This document shows positions 1-7,640 of a stretch of DNA of 64,000 nt, in pieces (the first letter of the stretch is position 1; each line of letters opens with the position of its first letter). Source of the stretch: Streptomyces ambofaciens ATCC 23877 (GTDB taxonomy: Bacteria; Actinomycetota; Actinomycetes; Streptomycetales; Streptomycetaceae); NCBI RefSeq assembly GCF_001267885.1, contig NZ_CP012382.1, positions 806,001 to 870,000 on the forward strand, read 5' to 3'. Made by a program: the position numbers and the translations under genes. The notes beneath the pieces are model-generated. The model was given only the letters and a program-made list of their open reading frames with translations. It searched no databases and was not told the origin of the DNA.

Positions 1-60
1 GATCTGCAGGGCCGTGAGGACCGCGCCAAGGGCGAGCATCGTCCGCGGCATGCCGATCAT
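1..60 (-). CDS. Partial N-terminus of a probable secreted protein
   Basis: Only the first 20 codons lie in the window; the gene continues past the left edge. The start ATG reads leftward and is preceded on the minus strand by a purine-rich AAAGGTG about 6 nt upstream. The peptide begins MIGMPRTMLALGAVLTALQI: a short polar start followed by a hydrophobic run, which looks like the front of a signal peptide or a membrane segment. A second in-frame ATG lies three codons downstream. No family can be named from so little. The gene is divergent from the small secreted protein at 244-483. Confidence 0.5.
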   Translation of the reverse strand, partial: MIGMPRTMLALGAVLTALQI

Positions 61-243
61 TTCGTTTTTCACCTTTTCTTTTCCGGGCGTTTATCGATGA
101 CGTTCATCGCGTTTTCTGCTGGTGTATCCACCGCTTCATTCGGGGTAATTCAGCCTTTCGCTGACGGTGTGCGAGAGGGCTGTTGGATAGGCTTGCGCTC
201 GTTCGTTCCACCCCCCTCTCGTGCATTCTTCCGGAGGTTTTTC

Positions 244-483
244 ATGTCGTTCTCGCTGCGCCGCGTCGCCGTGGTGTCGTTGGCCGCTCTGGCCCTGACG
301 GCGGGTGGGGCCGTCTCGGCGGCCGGTGCCGCCGAGGTGTCGGCTCCGGCCACCGTGACCTCGCCCGGGCCCGGCGGTGGCGGGTTCAACGGCGGCCACG
401 AGCCGCCGATGCACTTCGGCCCGTTCGAGATCCCGAAGTTCGGCAGCGTCTCCGGTGGTTTCTCCTGGGGTCTCGCGCGCTAG
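244..483 (+). CDS. Small secreted Gly/Pro-rich protein
   Basis: This encodes 79 residues. ATG was chosen because GGAGG (233-237) sits 6 nt upstream; longer in-frame extensions have no ribosome site. The N-terminus has arginines followed by a hydrophobic Ala/Leu/Val stretch (residues about 8-22) and an AGA-type signal peptidase site near residue 27. The mature part is short, rich in Gly and Pro (a GPGGGG run), and ends with an aromatic SGGFSW patch. It has no cysteines, so it is not a chaplin or a disulfide-bonded peptide. I recognise no family. It is probably exported by Sec. A strong hairpin lies 20 nt after its stop codon, so it is likely a single-gene transcript. Confidence 0.65.
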   Translation: MSFSLRRVAVVSLAALALTAGGAVSAAGAAEVSAPATVTSPGPGGGGFNGGHEPPMHFGPFEIPKFGSVSGGFSWGLAR

Positions 484-503
484 CCCGGCCGGGCAGAGGC
501 ATG

Positions 504-533
504 GATGAGGGCCGTCGGTGGACGGCCCTCATC
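504..533. terminator. Bidirectional terminator hairpin
   Basis: A perfect 13-bp stem (504-516 with 521-533) has a GGTG loop and is followed on the plus strand by a short T-rich tract. It lies between the convergent small secreted gene and the ABC permease, and it overlaps the last codons of the permease. Confidence 0.75.
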
Positions 534-1293
534 GTCGTTTCAGCGTGGCGGCACTGGCCATGAGCACCAGGACCACGCACCCGAGGATCAGCGCCGCGTC
601 CCGGACGAACACCCCGGTGACGCCGGTGTGCGTGGCCGCCTCGCCCGCGGCCTGCACGGCGTAGGTCATGGGCATCGCCCGGGCCACGGCCGCCAGTGCG
701 CCGTGCATCTCGTCCCGGGGCACGAACAGGCCGCACACCAGGAACTGCGGCAGTACCCCGGCCGGCAGGAACTGCACCGCCTGGAACTCGTTGCGGGCGA
801 AGGCGCTCACCAGCAGGCCGAGGGCGAGGCCGAGCAGGGCACCGAGCATGGCGATGACCATCAGCAGATAAGCGGGACCCTTGATGTCCAGGCCCAGCGG
901 GCCCACCGAGAGCAGGGTGGACAGCACCGCCTGGAGCAGCGCCAGGAACGCGAAGGCCAGGCTGTAGCCCAGGACGATGTCCAGCCGCCGTACCGGCATG
1001 GTCAGCAGCCGCTCGGCGGTGCCCGAGGTGCGTTCCCGGAGCGTCGACACGGAGGCCACCAGGTACATCACGATGACCGGGAAGATGCCGAAGACCTGGG
1101 GTCCGACCCGTTCGAAGGTCTCCTCGGCGTCGTGGAACATCAGCTTGAGCAGCACCATGAGCATGCAGGGGATGCCCAGGAGCAGGGCGGTGCTGCCGCG
1201 GTCGCGGGAGACCTGCTGGAGCACCCGGACGGCGGTCGCCGCGGTGATGTTGGGCGAGAACGGCAGCCGGTCGGTCAGGTGGGTGGCAGTCAT
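529..1293 (-). CDS. ABC-2 type transporter permease
   Basis: This 254-residue membrane protein has about six hydrophobic segments. It begins MTATHLTDRL, then a helix around residues 40-60, and a C-terminal helix ending in LKRR. The layout is that of ABC-2 family permeases that export drugs, lipids or polymers as a dimer with a separate ATPase. The region STLRERTSGTAERLLTMPVR is typical of this family between the second and third helices. Its ATG overlaps the stop codon of the upstream ATPase (ATGA), so the two are probably translationally coupled. The substrate is unknown. Its neighbour, a polyprenyl synthetase, might supply a lipid, but that is only a contextual guess. Confidence 0.85.
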   Translation of the reverse strand: MTATHLTDRLPFSPNITAATAVRVLQQVSRDRGSTALLLGIPCMLMVLLKLMFHDAEETFERVGPQVFGIFPVIVMYLVASVSTLRERTSGTAERLLTMPVRRLDIVLGYSLAFAFLALLQAVLSTLLSVGPLGLDIKGPAYLLMVIAMLGALLGLALGLLVSAFARNEFQAVQFLPAGVLPQFLVCGLFVPRDEMHGALAAVARAMPMTYAVQAAGEAATHTGVTGVFVRDAALILGCVVLVLMASAATLKRR

Positions 1294-2165
1294 GTGAGGG
1301 AGTCCGCAGCGAAGAAGGCGCGTTCGGCGTCGGGTGCGCCGGGCTGGCCGAGCAGGTGGGGGGAGAGTCCGTCGACGGTGTCGTGCTGCCGGGCCCGTGC
1401 CTCGGCCGCGGCGGCGGCCCGGACGAGGTACAGGAACGCCTCCTCCACCGCGTCGCAGCCGGTGTGTTCGAGGAGGCTGCCCCGGTCCGCGTTGGCCAGG
1501 AGCCGTCCCGAGCGCATCAGCAGCAGCCGGTCGCAGCGGTCGGCCTCGTCCATGACGTGGCTGGAGACCAGGAGCGTGGTGCCCTCCTCGGCGAGCCGCT
1601 GGAAGACCAGCCACAGCTCCCGGCGGACCATCGGATCGAGTCCGACGGTGGGTTCGTCCATCACCAGCAGGTCGGGCCGGTTCAGCAGCGCGACGGCCAG
1701 GGAGACCCGCGAGTACTGGCCGCCCGAGAGCCGGGAGACCGGCTGGTCGGCGTAGGCGGCGAGGTCCACCTCCTTCACGACCCGGACCACGGCGTCCTCG
1801 CGCCGCCAGCCGCGCATGCCGAGGGCGGCGGCGAAGTACCGCAGGTTCTCCAGCACCGTCAGGTCCGCGTAGACGGAGGGTGCCTGGGTGACGTAGCCGA
1901 CGCGGGTGCGCAGCGGCCAGGCGCCCGCCGCGTGACCGAGCACCTGGACGTGGCCGGCGCTGGGCTCCTGGACGCCGACCACACAGCGCAGCAGGGTGGT
2001 CTTGCCGCAGCCGCTGGGGCCCAGCAGTCCCACGATGCAGCCGCGGGGGACGGTGAAACTGACGTTGCGCAACACCGGTTGGGTCCCCCGGGCCACCTGC
2101 AGCCCGTAGGCGGCCACGGCCGGGAGGTCGCCCGGAGGCGCTGCGCTGTGCTCGGTGTGCTGCAC
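1290..2165 (-). CDS. ABC transporter ATP-binding protein
   Basis: This 291-residue ATPase carries a Walker A motif GPSGCGKTT (residues 49-57), a signature LSGGQ (146-150) and a Walker B LLVMDEP (166-172), followed by the H-loop region SSHVMDEAD. This is the CcmA/DrrA-like class that powers ABC-2 exporters. The start is GTG, with GTGGAG 4-5 nt upstream. The C-terminal 60 residues are Ala-rich and extend beyond the nucleotide-binding fold, as often seen in exporter ATPases of this class. It is the first gene of a two-gene operon with the permease; the substrate is not determinable from the sequence. Confidence 0.9.
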   Translation of the reverse strand: MQHTEHSAAPPGDLPAVAAYGLQVARGTQPVLRNVSFTVPRGCIVGLLGPSGCGKTTLLRCVVGVQEPSAGHVQVLGHAAGAWPLRTRVGYVTQAPSVYADLTVLENLRYFAAALGMRGWRREDAVVRVVKEVDLAAYADQPVSRLSGGQYSRVSLAVALLNRPDLLVMDEPTVGLDPMVRRELWLVFQRLAEEGTTLLVSSHVMDEADRCDRLLLMRSGRLLANADRGSLLEHTGCDAVEEAFLYLVRAAAAAEARARQHDTVDGLSPHLLGQPGAPDAERAFFAADSLT

Positions 2166-2340
2166 GGCTCCACTGGTTTTCGTCGTATCGGGGCCGCGGC
2201 GTCAGGCCGCGGCGCGGCCGGCGCGAGGGGACGGAGCGGTCATCGCCAGGACAACGGCCCGCCGGTCGTGGGGTCACGCACCGGCTGCCGCACCGCTCCG
2301 GCCGGTGCACCCGGTCGGGGGAGGGTGGTGGCGGCGCGGT

Positions 2341-3384
2341 TCAGGACTCGCGGCGGGTCATCGCCCAGGCGATGTCGTGCAGCTGGCGGTAGGCGTCAGC
2401 GGTGGGTTGCGCGAGGGACAGGGAGCGCAGCGCGACCGTCATCTGCCGGCGTGCCTCCTCCTCGGCCGCCCGCCGTCCGCCGGCCTCCTCCACCAGGAGC
2501 CGCGCCAGGTCGATGTCGCCCCCCGCCAGCGGGTGCGGGCTCCGGTACAGCTCGCGCAGCCGCTCGGCCGCCGGGCCCGGTGCGGCGAGGGCCGCCACGA
2601 CGGGCAGCGACTTCTTGCGGGCGGCCAGGTCCGCGCCGACCGGCTTGCCGCTGCGCGCGCTCCGGCCCCAGATGCCGAGGATGTCGTCGGCACACTGGAA
2701 GGCCACGCCGAGGTGCCGTCCGAACTCCCGCAGCCCGCCCACCCGGACGGCGTCCGCGCCGGCCAGCACGCCGCCCAGCGCGCAGGCGCAGCCGATCAGG
2801 GCACCCGTCTTGCCCGCGGCCATGGTCAGGTAGTCCGCGACCGACACGTCGTGGGCCTTCTCGAAAGCGACGTCGTGGCTCTGCCCCTCCACGAGCTCCA
2901 GCAGCGCGGCCACGAGTTCCTGAACGGCCGCCCCCGCGCGCCGCGGTGAGGCCTGGGTCAGGGCGCGCAGGGCGGCGACCAGCAGCGCGTCGCCGGTGAG
3001 TACGGCCGCGGGGGTTCCGAACAGGGACCAGGCGGCGGGCTGGTGGCGGCGCAGTGCGTCGCCGTCGATGACATCGTCGTGCAGCAGGGTGAAGTCGTGC
3101 ACCAGCTCGACCGCCACCGCGCCGGGCACCGCGGCCGCCGGGTCGGCGCCGACGGCCACCGCCGACAGCAGGGCGAGGGCCGGACGCACCGCCTTGCCAC
3201 CGCCGGACACGGACGCGCGGGGCGCGCCGTCGGCCTCGCACCAGCCCCGGTGGTACCTGGCCACCAGACTCTCCGCGGCGGGCAGCGACTCGACCGCCGC
3301 CCGCAGCGCGGGTGACAGCACGTCGTCGACCCACTGCAGACGCGGGAAGGCACCTGCTGGGGCCGAGTCGGTGATCTGCGACAC
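2341..3384 (-). CDS. Polyprenyl (trans-isoprenyl) diphosphate synthase family protein
   Basis: This 347-residue all-helical prenyltransferase would condense isopentenyl diphosphate with allylic diphosphates to make a linear C15-C30 or longer chain. The first aspartate-rich motif is DDVID (residues 103-107). The second is ADDILG (232-237), a DDxxG form seen in actinobacterial members. The GKAVRP motif (63-68) is the expected diphosphate-binding segment. The start is GTG, with GAGGAG about 7 nt upstream. No terpene cyclase or carotenoid gene lies beside it, so its product length and use are unknown. A 170-bp gap separates it from the ABC genes on the same strand; a shared transcript is possible but unproven. 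Confidence 0.88.
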   Translation of the reverse strand: MSQITDSAPAGAFPRLQWVDDVLSPALRAAVESLPAAESLVARYHRGWCEADGAPRASVSGGGKAVRPALALLSAVAVGADPAAAVPGAVAVELVHDFTLLHDDVIDGDALRRHQPAAWSLFGTPAAVLTGDALLVAALRALTQASPRRAGAAVQELVAALLELVEGQSHDVAFEKAHDVSVADYLTMAAGKTGALIGCACALGGVLAGADAVRVGGLREFGRHLGVAFQCADDILGIWGRSARSGKPVGADLAARKKSLPVVAALAAPGPAAERLRELYRSPHPLAGGDIDLARLLVEEAGGRRAAEEEARRQMTVALRSLSLAQPTADAYRQLHDIAWAMTRRES

Positions 3385-3598
3385 GTACTACTCCTCACGA
3401 GGTCGGGACCCGAAGACGGACAGCGGGAACCGGCGGTGCCCGCACGGGGCCGCGTCGGCCGCGCCCCAGTCAATCGGCTGCCCTGCCGCGGGGAGCGTGC
3501 TCCGCGCACCCACCCGGCGAAAGATCACCGAAGCAGCCCAGCCCTATGACCATGCATCCAGCCGACAATCGGGCCACATCCGGCGGTGGTTGGGACGT

Positions 3599-3641
3599 CA
3601 ACCGTCCGCCCCGCCGCGGGATGCGGCGGGGCGGACGGTTG
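3599..3641. terminator. Strong hairpin after the small Cys protein gene
   Basis: Perfect 19-bp stem (3599-3617 with 3623-3641) with a 5-nt GGGAT loop. It lies 12 bp beyond the stop codon of the minus-strand gene at 3653-3847 and would end that transcript. Confidence 0.8.
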
Positions 3642-3652
3642 CGGACGGTCCG

Positions 3653-3847
3653 TCAGCACGGTGTGCTTGCCATCAACTTCTCGAAGGAAGCCATGCAATC
3701 CGGGCAGTGGCGTGCCCGTTCACCGTCGGATGCCTCGATACGTTCGCGGAGCCTCTCTCCGCACAGAGTGGCCGCTGCCTGTTTGGCCATCACGTGCCAC
3801 ACCAACGCTCCGCCCGCCTTCTCCGGGCCCACGCACATTTCGTACAT
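3653..3847 (-). CDS. Small cysteine-containing protein of unknown function
   Basis: The predicted product has 64 residues, starting MYEMCVGPEKAG and ending in ASTPC. GGGAGG sits 7 nt before this ATG, which favours it over longer readings through poorly biased sequence. It has a HCPDCMASF motif near residue 52 plus Cys at positions 5, 31 and the C-terminus. This CxxC could bind zinc or iron, but the spacing does not match a classical zinc-finger family. There is no signal peptide or membrane segment. A very strong terminator follows, so it is probably an independently transcribed small gene. The function is unknown. Confidence 0.6.
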   Translation of the reverse strand: MYEMCVGPEKAGGALVWHVMAKQAAATLCGERLRERIEASDGERARHCPDCMASFEKLMASTPC

Positions 3848-4345
3848 GATCGGCCTCCCAGCCTGGACGCCGCTGACACTCCCAAGGAGACACCGGATCG
3901 GTCGCCACCAGTAGCGTGCGGGGGCCATTCGGGTGACGGCCGGTTCGCCCCTCCGGGGTGGTGAGACACCCGGACGGATACGGATGATCAGCCGATCGGC
4001 CCCATCCGCGTGGGGCCGTGACGTGGCGTCGGCACGTGCGGGGGAGGGTGGGGTGCCCTGGTCGGACGGCGACACAGACCGAACCGATCGCTCCGGTCCC
4101 CGCGGCGAAGCGCTCCGGCAGGGGACGGGTGATCGTCTCCTGGCTGGTGACGACCGGCCACAGCGGATCGGCCATCTCTACCAGCAGCTGGGCCAGGCGG
4201 AGCACGGGGCAGCGTGACGTGCCGGAACCCGGCGCGGGACACAAGGGGGACCGCGCCTCCTGAGGTCCGCCGGGGGCGCCTACGCGGGTGGCGGCGGAGC
4301 GCCGCCGCGGTGGGACGGGCCGGCCGGTGTCCCGGGTCGTGTTCC
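3848..4345. other. 498-bp gap with a possible gene remnant
   Basis: No intact gene is convincing here. On the minus strand, roughly 4040-4245, codon third positions are strongly G/C in two adjacent frames that would need one frameshift near 4210 to join. The readable piece includes AQLLVEMADPLWPVV. This may be decayed coding sequence. Toward 4290-4306 there is a small hairpin serving the next minus-strand gene. Confidence 0.3.
4290..4306. terminator. Short GC hairpin downstream of SRPBCC gene
   Basis: GGCGGCG pairs with CGCCGCC around a GAG loop. It lies about 40 nt beyond the stop codon of the minus-strand SRPBCC gene. There is no T-tract, so termination is only plausible. Confidence 0.35.
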
Positions 4346-4759
4346 TCAGCCCGTCGCGTCGCCGGTGCGCGTCCTCACCCGCTCCTCCAGACGGCGCAGG
4401 CTGCCCTCGAGGGCGTCGTCCACCACGGACCGCCCCGGGTCGTGGCCCTCGTCGAAGAACGACAGGTGCACCGTCACCTCGCTGGCTCCGCCGTCGAGTC
4501 CGGCCACCTGCAGCCAGCCGGCGTAGCCGCCCTGTTCGCGGGTGCCCCATTCGAGGCGCATCTGCTCGGGCCGGGCGCTCAGCAGGGCGGACGTGTCCCG
4601 GTCGGTGCGGTCCTCGTGCACGGTGACGGCGGGCGGGTCGTCCGGCTCCACGTGCAGGTCCCGGGGCAGCCAGGTGTCCAGTTGCCCGACGTTCGCGGCC
4701 TGGTCGAAGACCTGCTCCGCCTCGGCGGGCATGGTGCGGGAACGCTCGTACTCGGTCAT
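4346..4759 (-). CDS. SRPBCC (polyketide cyclase/START-like) family protein
   Basis: This is a 137-residue protein. It begins MTEYERSRTMPAEAEQVF, the usual opening of SRPBCC proteins in which the first strand is followed by a helix that frames a hydrophobic cavity. Further hallmarks are the central LEWGTREQGGYAG strand pair and a long C-terminal helix (SVVDDALEGSLRRLEERV). GAGGAG lies 9 nt before the chosen ATG; the open frame upstream lacks such a site. Family members bind small hydrophobic ligands or act as cyclases or aromatases, but many in Streptomyces are of unknown role. It is divergent from the PP2C phosphatase gene. Confidence 0.7.
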   Translation of the reverse strand: MTEYERSRTMPAEAEQVFDQAANVGQLDTWLPRDLHVEPDDPPAVTVHEDRTDRDTSALLSARPEQMRLEWGTREQGGYAGWLQVAGLDGGASEVTVHLSFFDEGHDPGRSVVDDALEGSLRRLEERVRTRTGDATG

Positions 4760-4941
4760 GGGGCACCACTCCTCGGCGCTCGTGGTCGTACGACGTGACG
4801 CGTGCCCCGGTCCGCCCGGACCGAAGCACCCCGCGAATGATCGGCTCGGCGGGCGGCGCCGGGTGCGCGGTGCCAGACTGCTGCGCAACGCGCCCCGCCA
4901 CGGCGGACCTCACGGCGGGCAGGCAGGCGAGGGGAGACGAG

Positions 4942-6126
4942 GTGCCGACGCCGGAGACGAGCGATGTGCTGTTGCAGGAATTCCTCGCCGACCCCGCTCA
5001 CCTGACCCTCGACCTGTCCGCCGCCGTGGCCCGCTGCACCCGGGCCCTGGACCTGCAGCACGCGGTGGTCTACCTCGTGGACCTGCAACAACGGCATCTC
5101 GTGCCGCAGACCGACGTGGCGTCGAGCATGCCCGTCGACGGCTCGCTCGCGGGCTGGGCCTACCGGACCCAGGCACTGCGGGTGGAGGAGGCCGAGACCG
5201 GCGGTGTCACGGCGTGGCTGCCCCTGCTGGACGGTGCGGAGCGCCTGGGGGTGCTGGCGGTGCACGCCTCCGCGCTCACCTCCGCCACCCTGACCCGCGG
5301 CCGGGCGCTCGCCTCGCTCCTGGCCATGATGATCACGTCGAAGCGGGCCTTCGAGGACTCCTTCGTCCGGCACACCCGCACCGAGCCGATGCACCTCCCC
5401 TCCGAGATGCTCCGCGCGTTCCTGCCGCCCCGCACCATCGGCAACTCGCACGTCGTGTCGACGGCCGTCCTCGAACCCGCCTACGAACTCGGCGGTGACG
5501 CCTTCGACCACTCGCTCACCCAGACGACCCTGCACGTCTCGGTGGTCGACGCCATGGGGCACGACCTGGCCTCCGGGCTGACCAGCGCGGTGGCGCTGGC
5601 CGCCTGCCGCAACGCCCGGCGCAACGGGGCCGACCTGCCCACCCTCGTGGGCTCCGTCGACGACGCCCTGGCCCGCTGGCTGCCGGACCAGTACTGCACC
5701 GCCGTCCTCGCCCAGCTGGACTTCGAGACCGGTCTGCTGCGCTGGAGCAACTGCGGCCACCCGGCGCCCCTCCTGATCAGGGACGAGCAGTTGATCACCG
5801 ATGCCCTGGAACGGGACGCCGAACCCCCGATGGGCTCACCGGCCCAGCTCTCCGCGAGCCCGCGCCGGACGCACGAGACGATGCTGGAACCCGGTGACCG
5901 GGTGCTGGTGTACACCGACGGGATCACCGAGGCCCGCACCCGCGAGGAGAAGCTCTTCGGGCTGGAGCGGTTCGCCGACTACGTCATCCGGGCCACGGCC
6001 GGCGGCGAGCTGGCACCCGAGGCGCTGCGCCGTCTGATCCACTCGATCCTGGACTCCCAGTCGGGCGGACAGCTGCGGGACGACGCGACGATTCTGATGT
6101 TCGAATGGCGCCCGCCGACCCGCTGA
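4942..6126 (+). CDS. GAF-like/PP2C (SpoIIE) serine phosphatase
   Basis: A 394-residue cytoplasmic phosphatase of the RsbU/SpoIIE type. Residues about 20-140 form a GAF-like sensor half. Residues about 165-390 carry the PP2C hallmarks: GGDAFDH, VVDAMGHDLASGL, NCGHPAPLL, VLVYTDGITEAR and a terminal RDDATILMF. Such enzymes dephosphorylate anti-sigma-factor antagonists in partner-switching pathways. GTG was chosen because GGGGAGA lies about 5 nt upstream; the open frame extends 49 codons further without a ribosome site. It has no linked anti-sigma or antagonist gene, so its target lies elsewhere, possibly one of the HATPase proteins later in the window. Confidence 0.85.
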   Translation: MPTPETSDVLLQEFLADPAHLTLDLSAAVARCTRALDLQHAVVYLVDLQQRHLVPQTDVASSMPVDGSLAGWAYRTQALRVEEAETGGVTAWLPLLDGAERLGVLAVHASALTSATLTRGRALASLLAMMITSKRAFEDSFVRHTRTEPMHLPSEMLRAFLPPRTIGNSHVVSTAVLEPAYELGGDAFDHSLTQTTLHVSVVDAMGHDLASGLTSAVALAACRNARRNGADLPTLVGSVDDALARWLPDQYCTAVLAQLDFETGLLRWSNCGHPAPLLIRDEQLITDALERDAEPPMGSPAQLSASPRRTHETMLEPGDRVLVYTDGITEARTREEKLFGLERFADYVIRATAGGELAPEALRRLIHSILDSQSGGQLRDDATILMFEWRPPTR

Positions 6127-6151
6127 CACGCCGTGGGCGCGGGAGCGCGTC

Positions 6152-6460
6152 TCAGACCGAGTGGCCTCGCGCACGCAGCCAGTCGCGCACGGTCTCCTTG
6201 TCGGCGGGCGTGATCCGGACGGGCCCTTCCACGTAGGGCCCCTCGTCCTCGGTGAAACCCGTGTCCGTGATCCTCGCGGTGACCCAGGTGGCCAGGTCCT
6301 GGGCGGCCCGCTCCGAGAGGTCACCGCTCTCCCAGCCGGCGCGGGCCTCCCCGGCCGCGGCGCGGTCGTGCTGCTCGGTCTCCGCGAGCCACGCCGTGAC
6401 CAGCCGTTCCACGGTGCGTCGGTCCTCGGGTCCGGTCGGCTGCTGCTGCTTGTCGTCCAT
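6152..6460 (-). CDS. Hypothetical acidic protein
   Basis: This 102-residue protein is rich in Glu, Asp, Thr and Ala and begins MDDKQQQPTGPEDRR. A helical middle (VERLVTAWLAETEQHDRAA) and an ending DWLRARGHSV are visible. There are no cysteines, signal peptide or membrane segment. No clear Shine-Dalgarno precedes the ATG, though a GGGCGGC run is present. Codon third positions are strongly GC-biased, supporting that it is real. It is convergent with the PP2C gene and divergent from the nucleotidyltransferase operon. I do not recognise the family. Confidence 0.55.
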   Translation of the reverse strand: MDDKQQQPTGPEDRRTVERLVTAWLAETEQHDRAAAGEARAGWESGDLSERAAQDLATWVTARITDTGFTEDEGPYVEGPVRITPADKETVRDWLRARGHSV

Positions 6461-6603
6461 GCCGCCCGAGTGCCCCCGATCCGCCGGACGGCCCACCTCC
6501 GGAACAGCGTCCCGTGTCGGCGCTACCGCGCCGGGTACCCGGGTTCCCAGGGGCGGACCGGCAGACCGGTCCACAGAAGGTGACAGTCCGGAAGGGGACA
6601 GCA

Positions 6604-7347
6604 ATGACGCAGCCCGCCGACGACAGCGCTCTCGACCAGCGCGCCGGCGTTTCGGAGCTCCGTCTGGCCGCGGGGGACCCCGAGTTCGTCCCCCTGAACG
6701 ACCCACGCCACGAGGAGCTCCCGCTCGACCGCAACCAGGCGATCCTCCAGGCCGCCAAACAGGTGGGGTCGATCCTGAAGAAGAACGAGCACCCGTTCGC
6801 GCTGGCCGGCAGCGTCGCCGTGTACGCGCACGGCGGCACCCAGAACCTCCAGCACGACGTGGACTTCTGCATCCGGCCGGACGACGCGGAGGCCGTCGCC
6901 GCGACGCTCAGGGAAGCGGGCCTGGCGGTGTACACGCCGCCCGAGGACTGGCTGCTCAAGGCGAACTGCCTGGGACAGCAGGTCGACCTGATCTTCGAGC
7001 TGGCGCACGAGCCCGTCACCTCGGAGCTGCTGGCCCGGGCCCAGGACCTCTCGGTCGACTCCGTGCTCATGCCGGTGCTGTCGCCGACCGACCTGCTGCA
7101 CGGGCTGCTGGCGGCCTTCTCCGAGCACCACTGCAACTTCGGTGCCGTGCTGCCGATCGCCCGCACCCTGCGGGAGAAGATCGACTGGGAGGCGCTGCGC
7201 CGCGACTGCGGCGACGACCCGATGCCCGCGGCGTTCTTCTTCATCCTCGAACGGCTGGACATCATTCCCCCGGCCGACGCCTCGGCCGGCCCTCCGGCAG
7301 CCCCCTCCACCGCCCCGGCGGCCACCGTGAAGGAGGAACGGCGATGA
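6604..7347 (+). CDS. Nucleotidyltransferase-fold protein
   Basis: This 247-residue protein has a minimal nucleotidyltransferase core: GS at residues 69-70, an acidic pair in HDVDF (D85, D87) and a third acidic strand VDLIFE (D128). This GS-x-DxD-D pattern is the catalytic signature of the pol-beta/MNT/AbiEii superfamily, which transfers NMP to a protein, RNA or small molecule. All three acidic residues are present, so the enzyme may be active. GGAAGGGG lies 6 nt before the ATG. Its stop overlaps the next gene's ATG (ATGA), making it the first gene of a tight three-gene operon. The substrate is unknown. Confidence 0.75.
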   Translation: MTQPADDSALDQRAGVSELRLAAGDPEFVPLNDPRHEELPLDRNQAILQAAKQVGSILKKNEHPFALAGSVAVYAHGGTQNLQHDVDFCIRPDDAEAVAATLREAGLAVYTPPEDWLLKANCLGQQVDLIFELAHEPVTSELLARAQDLSVDSVLMPVLSPTDLLHGLLAAFSEHHCNFGAVLPIARTLREKIDWEALRRDCGDDPMPAAFFFILERLDIIPPADASAGPPAAPSTAPAATVKEERR

Positions 7348-7640
7348 GCGACCCCGTCGCACACCAGGGGCCCGCGGCGAGCGGCACCGCCCCCGCGGCC
7401 GGGAACGTCGAGTACCGCGTCGCCCACCTGCACGACCGGCTCGCCGCGGAGGAGCTCGGCGAGCTCGGTGTACGGGCCGAGATCCGCGCCGGGGCGATCG
7501 CGGTCACGGGCACGGTGCCCTCCGCGCAGTGCCGCGACACGGTGCTGCGCGTCGCCCGCGAGGAGCTGGCCGGCCTCACCGTGCACGCCGACATCGTGGT
7601 GGCGGAGACGACCCGTCCCGACCATGCGGAGGAGCTGTGA
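7344..7640 (+). CDS. BON-domain-like small protein
   Basis: 98 residues. After a 25-residue Ala/Gly-rich leader, the segment VAHLHDRLAAEELGELGVRA leads into IRAGAIAVTGTVPSAQCRDT and a final TVHADIVVAE strand. This alpha-beta arrangement, with a V-TGTV strand followed by a helix, resembles a single BON domain, which binds lipids or ligands in other proteins. There is no signal peptide, so it is probably cytoplasmic. A strong AAGGAGG sits just before the ATG. It overlaps the nucleotidyltransferase upstream and the phosphoesterase downstream, so the three are expected to be made in fixed ratio. Confidence 0.65.
   Translation: MSDPVAHQGPAASGTAPAAGNVEYRVAHLHDRLAAEELGELGVRAEIRAGAIAVTGTVPSAQCRDTVLRVAREELAGLTVHADIVVAETTRPDHAEEL

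Noticed and set aside
2341..3384. Terpene biosynthetic gene cluster around the polyprenyl synthase
   Set aside because: No cyclase, P450 or phytoene synthase adjoins it; the P450 at 21519 is 18 kb away beyond unrelated genes.
3933..4217. A 94-residue plus-strand frame in the gap after the small Cys protein
   Set aside because: No ribosome site and mixed third-position bias; the opposite strand looks more coding-like, though broken.
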